Made by a program: the position numbers and the translations under genes. From positions 133,121,129 through 133,185,128 of the forward strand of contig CP136064.1 of the NCBI GenBank assembly GCA_032622095.1: a DNA stretch of 64,000 nucleotides. The letters are read 5' to 3'. This DNA comes from Siphonodentalium dalli (Eukaryota; Mollusca; Scaphopoda; Gadilida; Siphonodentaliidae). Every line of letters begins with the position of its first letter. Positions within the stretch are counted from its first letter, which is position 1. The notes under the pieces are model-generated. The model saw only the letters and a program-made list of their open reading frames with translations. It did not search any database and was not told the origin of the DNA. Positions 12,838 to 24,400 of this stretch are shown here, one piece after another.

Positions 12838-15191
12838 ATTTATACAAATCTACGATTCTCGACCGATCTAGATGAAACTTGGTACGTGTGTGTAGTTTGA
12901 CCAGGCGGTCGACGTTGTCGTAATGGCGAGCCCGTGCGGCGCCCCCTTCGCGCATGCGCAGACGAGATCTCGGAAACGGGTAGAGCTATCGCATGCGCAG
13001 ACCAGATATCGGAAACGGGTGGAGCTATCGACTTGAAATTTGCTATGTGAATGTATCTTGCCCCGGATACGAATTTTATCGGGTCGCCGAGCCCGTGCGA
13101 CGCAAGCTTCGCGCATGCGCAGACGAGATCTCGGAAACGGGTGGAGCTATCGACTTGAAATTTGGTTTTTGAATAGCCCGGACAACGTCGGGCTCATCGG
13201 CTAGTCTCATATATATTTTGACCAGGCGGTCGATGTTGTCGTAATGGCGAGCCCGTGCGGCGCCCGCTTCGCGCATGCGCAGACGAGATATCGGAAACGG
13301 GTGGAGCTATCGACTTGAATTTGGTTTTTGACAACGTCGGGTTGGGTAGAGCTATCGATGTGAAATTTGATTTTTGAATAGCTCGGACAACGTCGGGCTC
13401 ATCGGCTAGTCTCATATATATTTTGAAGACCTCTGTCTGTCTGTATGTCTGTCTGTCTGTATGTCATTGATACAAATCTACGATTCTCGACCGATCGGGA
13501 CGAAACTAGGTACGTGTGTGTAGTTTGTCCAGGCGGTGGACGTTGTCGTATTGACGAGCCCCTGCGGCGCCCGCTTCGCGCATGCGCAGACGAGATCTCG
13601 CAAACGGGTGGAGCTATCGACTTGAAATTTGGTATGTGAATGTACCTTGCCCCGGATACGAATTTTATCGGGTCGCCGAGCCCGTGCGACACCAGCTTAG
13701 CGCATGCGCAGACGAGATCTGGGAAACGGTGGAGCTATCGACTTGAAATTTGGTATGTGAATGTATCTTACCCCGGATACGAACTTTATCGGGTCGCCGA
13801 GCCCGCGCGACGCCAGCTTCGCGCATGCGCATACCAGATCTCGGAAACGGGTAGAGCTATCGACTTGAAATTTGGTTTTTGAATAGCCCGGACTTGAAAT
13901 TTGGTTTTTGAATAGCCCGGACAACGTCGGGCTCATCGGCTAGTCTCATATATATTTTGAAGACCTCTGTATGTCTGTTTGTCTGTTTGTCTGTCATTTT
14001 TACAAATCTACGATTCTCGACCGATCGGGACGAAACTTGGTACGTGTGTGTAGTTTGACCAGGCGGTCGACGTTGTCGTATTGGCGAGCCCGTGCGGCGC
14101 CCGCTTCGTGCATGCGCAGACGAGATCTCGGAAACGGGGGGAGCTATCGACTTGAAATTTGCTATGTGAATGTATCTTGCCCCGGATACGAATTTTATCG
14201 GGTCGCCGACCCCGTGCGACGCAATATTCGCGCATGCGCAGACGAGATCTCGGAAACGGGTGGAGCTATCGACTTGAAATTTGGTTTTTGAATAGCCCGG
14301 ACAACGTCGGGCTCATCGGTGAGTCTCATATATATATTGAAGACCTCTGTATGTTTGTCTGTCTGTCATTTATACAAATCTACGATTCTCGACCGATCGG
14401 GTCGAAACTTGGTACGTGTGTGTAGTTTGACCAGGCGGTCGTCGCAGTCGTATTGGCGAGCCCGTGCGGCGCCCCCTTCGCGCATGCGCAGACGAGATCT
14501 CGGAAACGGGAAGAGCTATCGCATGCGCAGACCAGATATCGGAAACGGGTGGAGCTATCGACATAAAATTTGGTTTTTGAATAGCCCGGACAACGTCGGG
14601 CTCATCGGCTAGTCTCATATATATTTTCGGAGACCTCTGTCTGTTTGTATGTCTGTCTGTCTGTCATTTATACAAATCTACGATTCTCGACCGATCTGGA
14701 TGAAACTTGGTTCGTGTGTGTAGTTTGACCAGGCGGTCGACGTTGTCGTAATGGCGAGCCCGTGCGGCGCCCGCTTCGCGCATGCGCAGACGAGATATCG
14801 GAAACGGGTGGAGCTATCGACTTGAAATTTGCTATGTGAATGTACCTTGCCCCGGATACGAATTTTATCGGGTCGCCGAGCCCGTGCGACGCCAGCTTCG
14901 CGCATGGGCAGACGAGATCTCGCAAACGGGTGGAGCTATCAACTTGAAATTTGGTATGTGAATGTATCTTGCCCCGGATACGAAATTTATCTGGTCGCCG
15001 AGCCCGTGCGACGCCAGCTTCGCGCATGCGCAGACGAGATCTGGGAAACGGTGGAGCTATCGACTTGAAATTTGGTATGTGAATGTATCTTGCCCCGGAT
15101 ACGAACTTTATCGGGTCGCCGGGCCCGCGCGACGCCAGCTTTTTGAATAGCTTTTTGAATAGCCCGGACTTTAAATTTGGTTTTTGAATAG
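1..15191 (+). mobile_element. Tandem array of Helitron-like non-autonomous units (family 1), first part
   Basis: Head-to-tail units, roughly three dozen, mostly 290-660 bp. Each begins TCTCATATATATTTTGAAG, then a (CTGT)n microsatellite, then a leader with 'cgattctcgaccgatcgggacgaaacttgg', then a variable number of 122-bp cores (each with GCGCATGCGCAG and CGAGATCTCG), and ends with the hairpin AGCCCGGACAACGTCGGGCT, spacer CATCGG and CTAG. The next unit starts directly with TC, for example at 245, 626, 915, 1568 and 1941. A 5' TC, a hairpin just upstream of a 3' CTRR end and A|T flanks are Helitron hallmarks; tandem cores and microsatellites are known in HINE/pearl-type relatives. No RepHel protein is encoded. 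Open frames of 60-250 codons occur on both strands of every unit, but these are by-products of a stop-poor 122-bp repeat and should not be read as genes. The array continues beyond the left edge. Confidence 0.75.
6554..12250 (+). repeat. Higher-order tandem duplication, period 2848/2849 bp
   Basis: The block 6554-9401 is repeated as 9402-12250. Landmarks recur at constant offset: 'gatcccgtgtggcgcccg' near 6683 and 9531, and the 'aggcgtcgtcgctg' variant near 8781 and 11630. The single extra base comes from a G-run near 8486 versus 11334. Within the block a 1380-bp sub-period is visible (5604-6983 against 6984-8363). The near identity suggests recent unequal exchange. Confidence 0.8.
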
Positions 15192-17386
15192 TAGTCTGGT
15201 CGTTGAAGCATTGGACCTAGAACAAATTGTTTACAAGCTGTTTTTGGTGTCATATTGTCGGGCAGAATGTAGGGAACATTATATCTAAAATCCGATAAAA
15301 TCCGCTTTGGGGAAAATTCTCTATTGAAGATGGCGTCCATAATGTATGTTGTTATCGGAAAATACTGAATTCTGCGGCAGGTGCTCCAATTAATACCAAC
15401 TTCGTAATAAATTGAAATATACACAAACATTGCTTAGTCGTATACCATATATGTAGAATATTTTTCCCAAAATGGCCACCAAAATGTACAAAATCGAATG
15501 AAATTTACATTTAGTGCAAAATTGAATAGCTAGTCCTATACGAGTGAACAAACGCTCGAATATTGCGAGGAAGAATGACTACAAGTATAAGAGAAACTTT
15601 TGATTAGAGATGTACGAATTCTCTCTGATGTATCTCACAAGAGACCAAGCGAAATCAGGGCCTTGTGGGACGGTTAAATCTGGACTTTTGGGTGTCCAGA
15701 AACGGAAAAATGACGCAGTTAAATCTGTACCGCTAATCTTGAATCGTGTGATATATGTGTAATTAAACAGCTAAACGGGATTTAGTAGGGATGTATTGAC
15801 TATGCGGCCTTTCTCTCGAAGCAGAAATATATGTATTTAGAGCAGTCTCACGAATGAGACCGATCACCATTTATTTTGATATCTACGGTATAAAACCTTA
15901 AAAAAATAATTGCTATAAAACGGTATGAATTATGTTCATATTGTACTGGGGAGAATGCGTAGATCCTATTGTACGTTTCTCAAAATAGTAGTTATAGTTG
16001 CCTCAGATCAAGTGATAAAACACGAATATTTCGCTTTTATCACAAGAATGCGTGATGGTGTACCATGAACTAAATTTATTAAATCACAAATGAGTACCAT
16101 AGACTGTCTTCAATAAATTCAAAACTTGACCAAAATTGCCTACATAATCTGTGACAGAGACTGTGTTTATACCTGGAAATTATATTTGGTTGAATTCACC
16201 AAGGCCACATCTACGCGAAACTTACTACGTTGTCTTCAATCGCATCACCACGTTTACCCATTTTCCATAATGTTACACATGTCTGTTGCACACAGAACAA
16301 CAACTAACAATATTGGGTGAATGTTCAACGTTGGAATAACATCTTAAATGATGATCACCTGATATTTATCACGATTACGTAGGTGGTAATGGTAATATAT
16401 TTTCAAACAAAAATATACTGAAAACAAATAGTGTGCATTGCGCTGTAGCTTATTCTAGTTGTAAAGTGGCCACTGAAGTATTTTTTACAAAATTGTCTAC
16501 TAAGAAACCGGGTTGGTAGCAGAATGAAAATTAGTCTTACATGCAATGTACTATGTACAGTCTCTTTGACCTGGTGAGATCCGGTGCTAATCCATTGAAG
16601 ATATGAGTGTTTCTTTACAGTATAATAACCATTGCGACATAAGTGTATTGTTTATTATCACCGGGAGTGTTGACAATTCCGGAAATATAACTAGTATTTA
16701 TACCTCTAGAGTATGCACATAAATTTCGGCGTTGCATTCAATATTTAATCACCATGCCGAATGAAACTACCGCACTGTGAGGCGAAACATTAGTTCGTGT
16801 GTTGCATGCACGAGCTATTTTTGTTTTGCCCAACAGTTGGATGTTGGATAAGCAGAACACCAAAACGTTAAAGACGTAAATCATTGGGGGGTTGACTTGC
16901 TGTGCAGTGACCGATGATCATTCAGATTGATCTGTTTTAATGATGTGTGTACCTTTAAAGATATTTAACAACCGACTTGTATATTGCCAATGCGTATTTC
17001 ACTCTTATGTAGTTACCCAATATGTTGCTTTCTACGTGGTATGGTTTGGAGTTGCGGCCATTTTGACCAGCCATTTCATGGCCACGATTGTATAATTTTC
17101 TGTCCGTGTCACTCTACTCGCTCCCGCATTCTAATTTAACACAAACTGATATAACGGCATAATTCTGATGCCACTATATATCGTATAATGACTTATATCG
17201 AGAACTGATGTAGTATAGACAACCATGTTGGACGCCATCGTGGATAACAAAGTTTCCCCAACGCGGATTTTTGCGGATTTTGGATATATTGTTCCTGATG
17301 CTTTTCCGCGTCGAATGACACCGAAAACAGCTTGTAAACAATTTGTTCTAGGTTCACCTCAAAATCGAGTCTCAACGACCAGACTA
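15192..17386. mobile_element. Non-autonomous TIR DNA transposon nested in the array
   Basis: The ends are inverted: TAGTCTGGTCGTTGA at the left and its complement at the right. A diverged stretch follows, then a further matching block 'acctagaacaaattgtttac' continuing to about 200 bp at each end. It interrupts a family-1 unit exactly at 'gaatag^cccggac' and is flanked by TAG on both sides (15189-15191, 17387-17389), a 3-bp target duplication. Dozens of intact copies of the empty site lie in the same array. The 2195-bp body has no long reading frame, so no transposase is present. A 3-bp duplication fits PIF/Harbinger or CACTA-type elements, but the ends do not decide the superfamily. Confidence 0.75.
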
Positions 17387-18034
17387 TAGCCCGGACAACG
17401 TCGGGCTCATCGGCTAGTCTCATATATATTTTGAAGACCTCTGTCTGTCTGTTTGTCTGTTTGTCTGTCATTTTTACAAATCTACGATTCTCGACCGATC
17501 GGGACGAAACTTGGTACGTGTGTGTAGTTTGACCAGGCGGTCGACGTTGTCGTATTGGCGAGCCCTGCGGCGCCCGCTTCGTGCATGCGCAGACGAGATC
17601 TCGGAAACGGGGTGGGCTATAGACTTGAAATTTGCTATGTGAATGTATCTTGCCCCGGATACGAATTTGATCGGGTCGCCGAGCCCGTGCGACCCAGCTT
17701 CGGGGATGCGCAGACCAGATCTCGGAAACGGGTGGAGCTATCGACTTGATAGTTGGTGTGTGAATGTATCTTGCCCCGGATACGAATTTTATCGGGTCGC
17801 CGAGCTCGTGCGACGCCAGCTTCGCGCATGCGCAGACGAGATCTCGGAAACGGGTGGAGCTATCGACTTGAAATTTGCTATGTGAATGTATCTTGCCCCG
17901 AATACGAATTTTATCGGGTCGCCGAGCCTGTGCGACGCCAGCTTCGCGCATGCGCAGACCAGATCTCGGAAACGGGTAGAGCTATCGAAATTTGGTTTTT
18001 GAATAGCACGGACAACGTCGGGCTCATCGGCTAG
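17387..18034 (+). mobile_element. Helitron-like array (family 1), continuation after the nested element
   Basis: The interrupted unit resumes with 'tagcccggacaacg' and ends CTAG at 17415-17418. One further full unit follows, with leader, four cores and a 3' hairpin slightly mutated to 'agcacggacaacgtcgggct', ending CTAG at 18031-18034. Confidence 0.7.
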
Positions 18035-18652
18035 TCTATTATATATTTTTGGAAGATCTGTCTGTGTGTGTGTGTGGTGTTTCTGTCTCTGTGTGTGTTC
18101 GTGATGAACTCGAAAACGGCCGATCCGATTTCGATGAAACTTGGTATGTGGGGATATTTTCGGCCAGGAAATGGCATACCCCTATTAATTTGCCCGTGCG
18201 ACGTGACCTTGACCTTGAAATCGGGTAATTTCAAGGTCAAACGCCCGAATATCACGGGATTTCGATGAAACTTGGTATGTGGGGGTACTTTCGTATGGGG
18301 AGTCTCATAAGCATATTCATTTGCCGTGCGACGTGACCTTGACCTTGAAATCCGGTCAATTCAAGGTCAAATCGCCAATTTTGATGGGATTTCGATGAAA
18401 TTTTATACATAGGGTTACTTTTGTCCACTGAGTGTTTTGGACGAGTCAAATCGTGACCCTTACCTTGACCTTCAAAATAATCAATTCAAGGTCAAATCGA
18501 GTAAAACCGGATGGATTTCGACGGGCACGTTTGTCGGGTACTTTTGTCCGGGCAGTGTTTTGGACTGGTCAAATCGTGACCCCAGTTGACCTTGAATTTC
18601 AAAATGGACAATTCAAGGTCAAAGCCCGGACGAAGTCGGGTCACCTTCTAGT
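18035..18652 (+). mobile_element. Helitron-like unit, family 2
   Basis: It starts TCTATTATATATTTTTGGA directly after the CTAG of the family-1 unit. A (GT)n stretch follows, then several diverged cores of the type 'tttcgatgaaacttggtatg' ... 'gtgaccttgaccttgaaat' ... 'caattcaaggtcaaa'. It ends with the hairpin CCCGGACGAAGTCGGG, spacer TCACCTT and CTAG, followed by T. The architecture matches family 1 with a different sequence. No coding capacity. Confidence 0.65.
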
Positions 18653-20179
18653 ATATTATATACGTGTATATAGGCCTAATATACAGGTATCGGCAGACGT
18701 GAATATCACATTGAATATTGAATATTCACAGGGCTCTAAAATGTGGCAACGTTCTTTAGACCAGGTTGAGGCGCCACGTAGGTGCCATTGGAGAGCGGAG
18801 AAATTTCAACTGGCATAGCTTGATATATATTCCTGTTGGTATATCAGAAAAGTGATGGAAAACGGTGAGCGGCTGGGTAATGAGAAACAACAGCCTATAT
18901 ACCAATTTTTATTTTAAAATTTGCCGAATATATTATTTAAATTCACATAATAAAAGTTCATATAAATTTGCATGTTATGTTTGGAGATATATCTCAATAA
19001 ATGTTTAAATTGTAAAAATGTATGTTCTATCACTATAATAAAGAACAGTTTATTTCAGATCAAATGTATTTTATTTTTTAATAAATCCGTATTTTTGGGG
19101 GTAAAATGCTGCATATTTCAAATGTTCATCCAAACATAACATGTGATGGGCTGAAACTATATATATATCCATTTGCATTCAAACAGGTGCAAATGAACTA
19201 CAAACTTTTGGAACACATATTTATGCCTAATCTGTTTGTAAAATATCAAGTTAAATATTTGGTTTTCCATAGTCGACATTGAACAATATAAGATATGTAG
19301 ACTAATATCTAATTAAAATGATGTCATTTGAGACGAAAATATGACAAACGGTCACATCATGTACCGACATGAATATAAATGGTGAATGTTTGGCATATCT
19401 CGCCTAAATATAATCAATGTCACCATAGCAATTACTTTTGTCTATTCTTTTTGCTGCTTTATAAGTCTGTTGTTTTATATTAGTGTTAACACGCTGGCTG
19501 ATCGCGTTCACTTGAAATATGATGGCATCCAATCTGGTCTCCATTTTTGGTTTGATAATATGTTAGTTAAATATTAATCTGAGAAATATATTAGAAGGGA
19601 ATGTAGATACACGTACTTCACTTATAATAAGATTGCATTGTATGATGATACGTTAGTTTAATATTACTCTGAAATATATTTGAAGGAAAAATAGATAACT
19701 GATAATATCATTGCATTTCGCCATAATATTGAACACTCCTTGTGCAAAATGGCTAACAAAATGCCACTCGGAAATGAGATATTTGGCGTTTCTGTTGACA
19801 AATATACTCTACCTGTTTTAACGGTTTGTAATTAGTTATATATAGTGTGAATTTAACAGCAATATATTATTTAAGTGACGAAACTCGGTATCCGATATCA
19901 CATTTATTTAATTATATTTCTCCAAACCCGTTATCAAATTGATAGCACAGCTGGTTTAAAAAAAAAATAGTAGCCATAATGTGGGAATTACCTCTTCACG
20001 CACTTTTGTGGATAGCCCAAACGCGACCCCACACGAATTCCCCATGCCTTCTGTAGTTTTACATACAAAGCTGATTAAGATACGACGATATTGATTGTTT
20101 TGAAAATTGGAATCTGCTAACGAGATGCATGGAAATAACACGACTAAGATCTAAACGTTGTTATTATGCGAGAATCAAT
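18653..20179. other. AT-rich stretch without a recognisable gene
   Basis: I see no coding region, RNA gene or clear repeat here. Open frames are short and of unremarkable composition. Confidence 0.5.
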
Positions 20180-20663
20180 TTAAACATTGACTCTTGTCTG
20201 TCTCATTCGATCAGTTTCTGGGGGCAAATCCACGAACTTAACCGACGTATACTGTACTGGTGTGACTGGTTCCCCAACCAGTTGGCCGTCACTGTTGAAC
20301 TTTATAAATAGATGCCTGGAAGGTGTTGTTGATTGGCTGGTGTATGCAGGGTTGGGCACCATTTTCACACTCCCGACGTGTTCCAGCTTTTGTAAACCGA
20401 CACTGAAAACTTTCTCCTGTTTCTTCTTTCGAAACATTCTCGATATTTTTGTGAGAAGTGACTTTGTGCTCCGGTTATTTTGTGGACGAGATATCTCGGG
20501 TTTGTCGCGAGCATCGTGGCGACACCATTTCTCCTCTGGTGTCTGAATAATTTCCATAGTGCACAACTTCCTACGAAGATGAGCACTGACACCGCCACAG
20601 GAAGAGCAGACGTAATAGAAATCCTCAGGATGCGATGTGTCTTGAGCTCTCCAGCTGCGTATT
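20180..20663 (-). CDS. Possible terminal exon of a single-pass membrane protein, frame disrupted
   Basis: On the minus strand a possible acceptor (ttccag, AG at plus 20664-20665) opens a frame that reads ITSALPVAVSVLIFVGSC followed by basic RHQRR. This looks like a transmembrane helix with a cytoplasmic stop-transfer segment, and the frame closes near 20365. A second overlapping frame, ending in TAA at 20180, gives a plausible hydrophilic tail (KMVPNPAYTSQS ... PVQYTSVKFVDLPPE). The helix and the tail lie in different frames, so this is either a pseudogene or one frame is chance. I do not recognise a family, and there is no neighbouring exon I can defend. Confidence 0.27.
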
Positions 20664-20794
20664 CTGGAATATTATCGGCATTATTACTTTAGATTATCTG
20701 TATATAATATTCTCCAATTTTGACTGGAATTTAAATGAAAATGAATATCAGACCGCTATACGGCAGCGAAGAACTGCCACACCCACTTTATTTA

Positions 20795-21295
20795 CTATTT
20801 TGATTAATCAACTTATTATCTTGATTAATCAACTTAGCTATCTTGATTAATTAACTTAATATTTTGATTAATCAACTGACTATCTTGATTCATCAACTTG
20901 GCTATCTTTATTAATCAACTTAGTTATATTGATTAATCAACTTAGCTATCTTTATTAATCAACTTATTATCTTGATTAATCAACTTACTATCTTGATTAA
21001 TCAACTTAGCTATTTTGATTAATCAACTTATTACCTTGATTAATCAACTTATCTATCTTGATTAATTAACTTAATATCTTGATTAATCAACTTTCTATCT
21101 TGATTCATCAACTTAGCTATCTTGATTCATCAACTTAGTTATCTTGATTAATCAACAAAGCTAACTTGATTAATCAACTTAGCTATCTTGATTAATCAAC
21201 TCACTATCTTGATTAATCAACTTAGCTTTCTTGATTAATCAACTTACTATATTGATTAATTAACTTAGCTCTCTTGATTAATCAACTTAGCACTC
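20795..21295. repeat. 22-bp minisatellite built on the palindrome TTGATTAATCAA
   Basis: About 22-23 copies of a 22-bp unit (cttagctatcTTGATTAATCAA type) with point changes such as TTAATTAA or TTCATCAA. Each unit contains a 12-bp perfect palindrome. Confidence 0.85.
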
Positions 21296-22301
21296 TGACT
21301 ATATCGTATTGGTATTGTAAATAGTAACGTCATGTTGTATATATGTGATATATGTCGACTCTGGTTCAATTGGCCGCTATACTTCACCCACTAGAACACT
21401 ACACTTACTAATAGGTGAACAATCTGAAGAGTATAGGGTTACCGAGAAAAACGAAATAGAGAATTGGACGCTCAATTCAGATTTCCAAGTAATTATGCCC
21501 CATGACCAAAGTAAATTGCTGTTACACTGGATTCCATGCGCCTAGCTGGGCCTTCGTCCATCTGGACATTCATATGAGTTTTCAATCGTTTTGTTTGAGT
21601 TTTTTCGTTCTGGAGTTATTCATCATATTCGATATTTTGCCCGTATCTCTGATTATTTCAGCCATATGTTGTGGTATCTTGATGCAATTTGATAAGGGTG
21701 TTCACTGTCATAAAGGATTTCAGCGAAGTGTCAAACGGTGTTGTTCACATTCTACTTCTCGAGTTATTCTCCTTCATTTATCTGGAAATGTTAATTTTTG
21801 TGTCCGTCTGTTCAAATATATCAGTCACGGGATATCAGATATCAATGACATTTGGTACGAATTGTAACCACAGTGATGACTTCCAACGCTGTTTTAATTG
21901 GTTTTGTTTGCATTATTCATTCTAGGGTTATTCTTCTTATGGAAATGTTGATATTTATCTGCCCACACGAATGTCTGAACAATGGGACATCATATATCAA
22001 TCTGAATGGAATTGGGTGGATATATTCATTACAAGGAGAGCTTTTAAAAACGGATTCGTTGATGTGATCGAAGATGCACATGGTCAGGATCCTGTTACTT
22101 CTGTTACTTTTGTTGTGCTCATTCTAGACTGTATGCAACAATGTGGTGTGCACCGGGGACAGCCCAGCTCTTCTAATGAAGAGTGTTTTACTATTCACTA
22201 AGCTACCCAAGAATTACAAGTTTCACAATATGCATCGATCGGACATTGACCAATAGCAAATCTCGTTTCATAGAACGACCGTAGCGAATTGTGGGTCATT
22301 A
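21296..22301. other. Spacer between two inverted minisatellite arrays
   Basis: No gene recognised. Degenerate internal repeats are visible ('gttattc.tc.t..atctggaaatgtt', near 21760 and 21930). With the flanking inverted arrays this could be the inside of one mobile element. Confidence 0.4.
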
Positions 22302-22437
22302 TCAACTTAGCTATGTTGATTACTCAAATTAGCTATGTTGATTAATCAAGATAGCTAAGTTGATTAATCAAGACAGCTAAGTTTATTAATAAAGATAGTT
22401 GATTAATCAAGATAGCTAAGTTGATTTGTCAAGACGC
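22302..22437. repeat. Inverted short array of the same 22-bp minisatellite
   Basis: About six units reading AGCTAAGTTGATTAATCAAG, the reverse complement of the array at 20795-21295 apart from its palindromic core. Confidence 0.75.
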
Positions 22438-22957
22438 TGCCGTAGACCGGTGATTGAGCGAGTGTAATTATATCTGTTATTATGTGGTCGTGCACATAAT
22501 CATGCACAATTATATTTTCAGTCATCGTGTTAAAATAAGGCTTAGATGACCCCTGGTTGGCACAATTCGGGGATCTGGGGTGGGTGGCAAACGTAGAAAC
22601 TACCATAAATGGTCGACTGGATTTGATTTCTGAATTGCGCGAAGATACACAATAACAGCTATAGTTTCAATGAGTTATATATAAATAGTCAGGCCAAGAA
22701 AGGCCTCTAGAAATGGACCCACGGGTATTTTTTTTATTTCAGAAGGCTTTCAGCATTGTTTCTAATGGTATTTTTTTCAGCTGAATTTAAATATCGAGTT
22801 AGGAAAGTTCTCAAGTGTGTATTTGCCGCCAAAACTGGCGTGCAAAGATTGCCGCAACAGAAACAGAAATTCTGGGCGTGAAAAAATACGTCCGGTGTAC
22901 TTTTTATTAACTGTACACTCACAAACAATGGCAGTGACACTAAATTGTAGTATTTGT
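22438..22957. other. Stretch without a recognisable gene
   Basis: Nothing coding or structural was seen that I can support. Confidence 0.4.
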
Positions 22958-23516
22958 CGAAAAGAGCCATAAGTCAGTAAAACATATTAGGACCAAACCC
23001 ATATTCAAACTTGACCTGTATTTTGGTCTGGAAAACTCACATACCAAATTTGGTTCCGATAAAATGACTCAAACTAAAGTTATCATCCGGAAACCTCAAA
23101 TATTGTAAATTCTAATTCGAAAAGAGCCATAAGTCAGTAAAAAATATTCGGACCAAACCCATATTCAATCATCACCTGTATTTTGGTCTGGAAAACTCAC
23201 ATATCAAATTTGGTTCTGATAAAATAAACCAAATTAAAGTTATCACCCGGAAACCTCAAATATTGAAAATTCTAAGTCGAAAAGAGCCATAAGTCAGTAA
23301 AAAATATTCGGACCGAACCATAATCGAACTTGGCCTGTATTTTTGGTCTGGAAAACTCACATACCAAATCTGGTTCCGATAAAATAACCCTTACTAAAGT
23401 TATCATCTGGAAACCTCAATTATAGAAAATTTTAAGTCGAAAAGAGCCATATGTCAGTACAAAATAATCGGAACGAACCCAAAGTCGAACTTGACCTGTA
23501 GTTTGGTCTGGAAAAC
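22958..23516. repeat. 160-bp tandem repeat, 3.5 copies
   Basis: Copies start with 'cgaaaagagccataagtcag' at 22958, 23118, 23278 and 23438, an exact 160-bp spacing. Each contains 'cttgacctgtattttggtct' or a close variant. The last copy runs into 'aacgaacggacgcacagacg', a tail shared with a single diverged copy near 30770-30900. This is a dispersed, non-coding repeat. Confidence 0.85.
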
Positions 23517-23767
23517 AAAACGAACGGACGCACAGACGGACGATGACCAATCACATAATACGGCCGTTTTTTTTTTCAAATGGAAAGTGCCGTTCGGTTT
23601 CTTATAGAAGTCTACACGAACAAATATGCCTGTCTTAAACGAAATATCTTTAAAGAGACTGCCAAATAGACGTATATAGACACCAAACGCAGTATTTTTG
23701 AAGTGTATCTACTATTTATTTTGAGAACTACGTATATAAATATTAAATATAGCTATATATATATACT

Positions 23768-24400
23768 TTATAGAATCAAAAACGGCTGCACCGATCGAGA
23801 CCAAACTTCCCAGCTAAGGGGGGGGGGGTAAAAAAAACCCGCAGAAATGGTCGTCGCGGCGTTTTGGAGAAGCTCAGAGCACCCGTTCTCCAATCTCAGT
23901 CAAAAAAATGACAGTTCTTGGCACTGTGGGGTTAATCGCGTTGATAGTTAAAGAGCGTTCGTATCCGCAGTGTCGTTGATAAAGAGCGTATGCGTGTAGT
24001 GTAATTCTTACGTCTGGGTCCAGACGTAAGACTGTATCCAGACATGAGCGTGTTGTGTGATTCCTACGTACTTAGGGCTTCCTAGGAACGGGGTGGATTT
24101 TCATCGGGTCAGTTTTTCCGCCCGAGGTGATCTTCACCTTGAAACGGGTACCCACAAATTATATATATGTGTGTGTCCTTTATAGACTCGAACCGATTGA
24201 GCTCAAACTTGCTACCTATGGGTACTTTTGTGCCCCGACCTGACCTTGACCTTGAAAATGATCAATTCAATGTCAAAACGGGTAAAACTGGCGGATTTTG
24301 ACGAAATGTTACACCTAGGTGCAGCAGGCGTGTCTCGGAAGCTGTTTCAATCGAACAAAGCCATGGGACGATTGCCGCCAGTGGCGGACTAACCTGCTAG
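23768..24400 (+). mobile_element. Helitron-like unit, family 3
   Basis: It shares its whole length with the minus-strand copy at 44576-45712, beginning 'actttatagaatcaaaaacg'. Shared landmarks are 'ggttaatcgcgttgatagtt' and 'agacatgagcgtgttgtgtg'. The 3' end is the hairpin CCGCCAGTGGCGG, spacer ACTAACCTG and CTAG (24397-24400), followed by T. The 5' end is not defined exactly. No coding capacity. Confidence 0.6.

Noticed and set aside
1-15191. Many 60-250 codon open frames with repeated RARRPDKIRIRGK or RMRRRDLGNG-like peptides
   Set aside because: They occur on both strands in every unit and follow the 122-bp repeat; they have no conserved start, stop or domain. They are by-products of a repeat without stops.
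1-18652. CRISPR-like array
   Set aside because: Units are hundreds of bases long, spacers are themselves repeats, and the sequence is eukaryotic.
21345-22201. Overlapping 60-120 codon frames between the minisatellite arrays
   Set aside because: Degenerate internal repeats, no domain, and frames change without splice signals.
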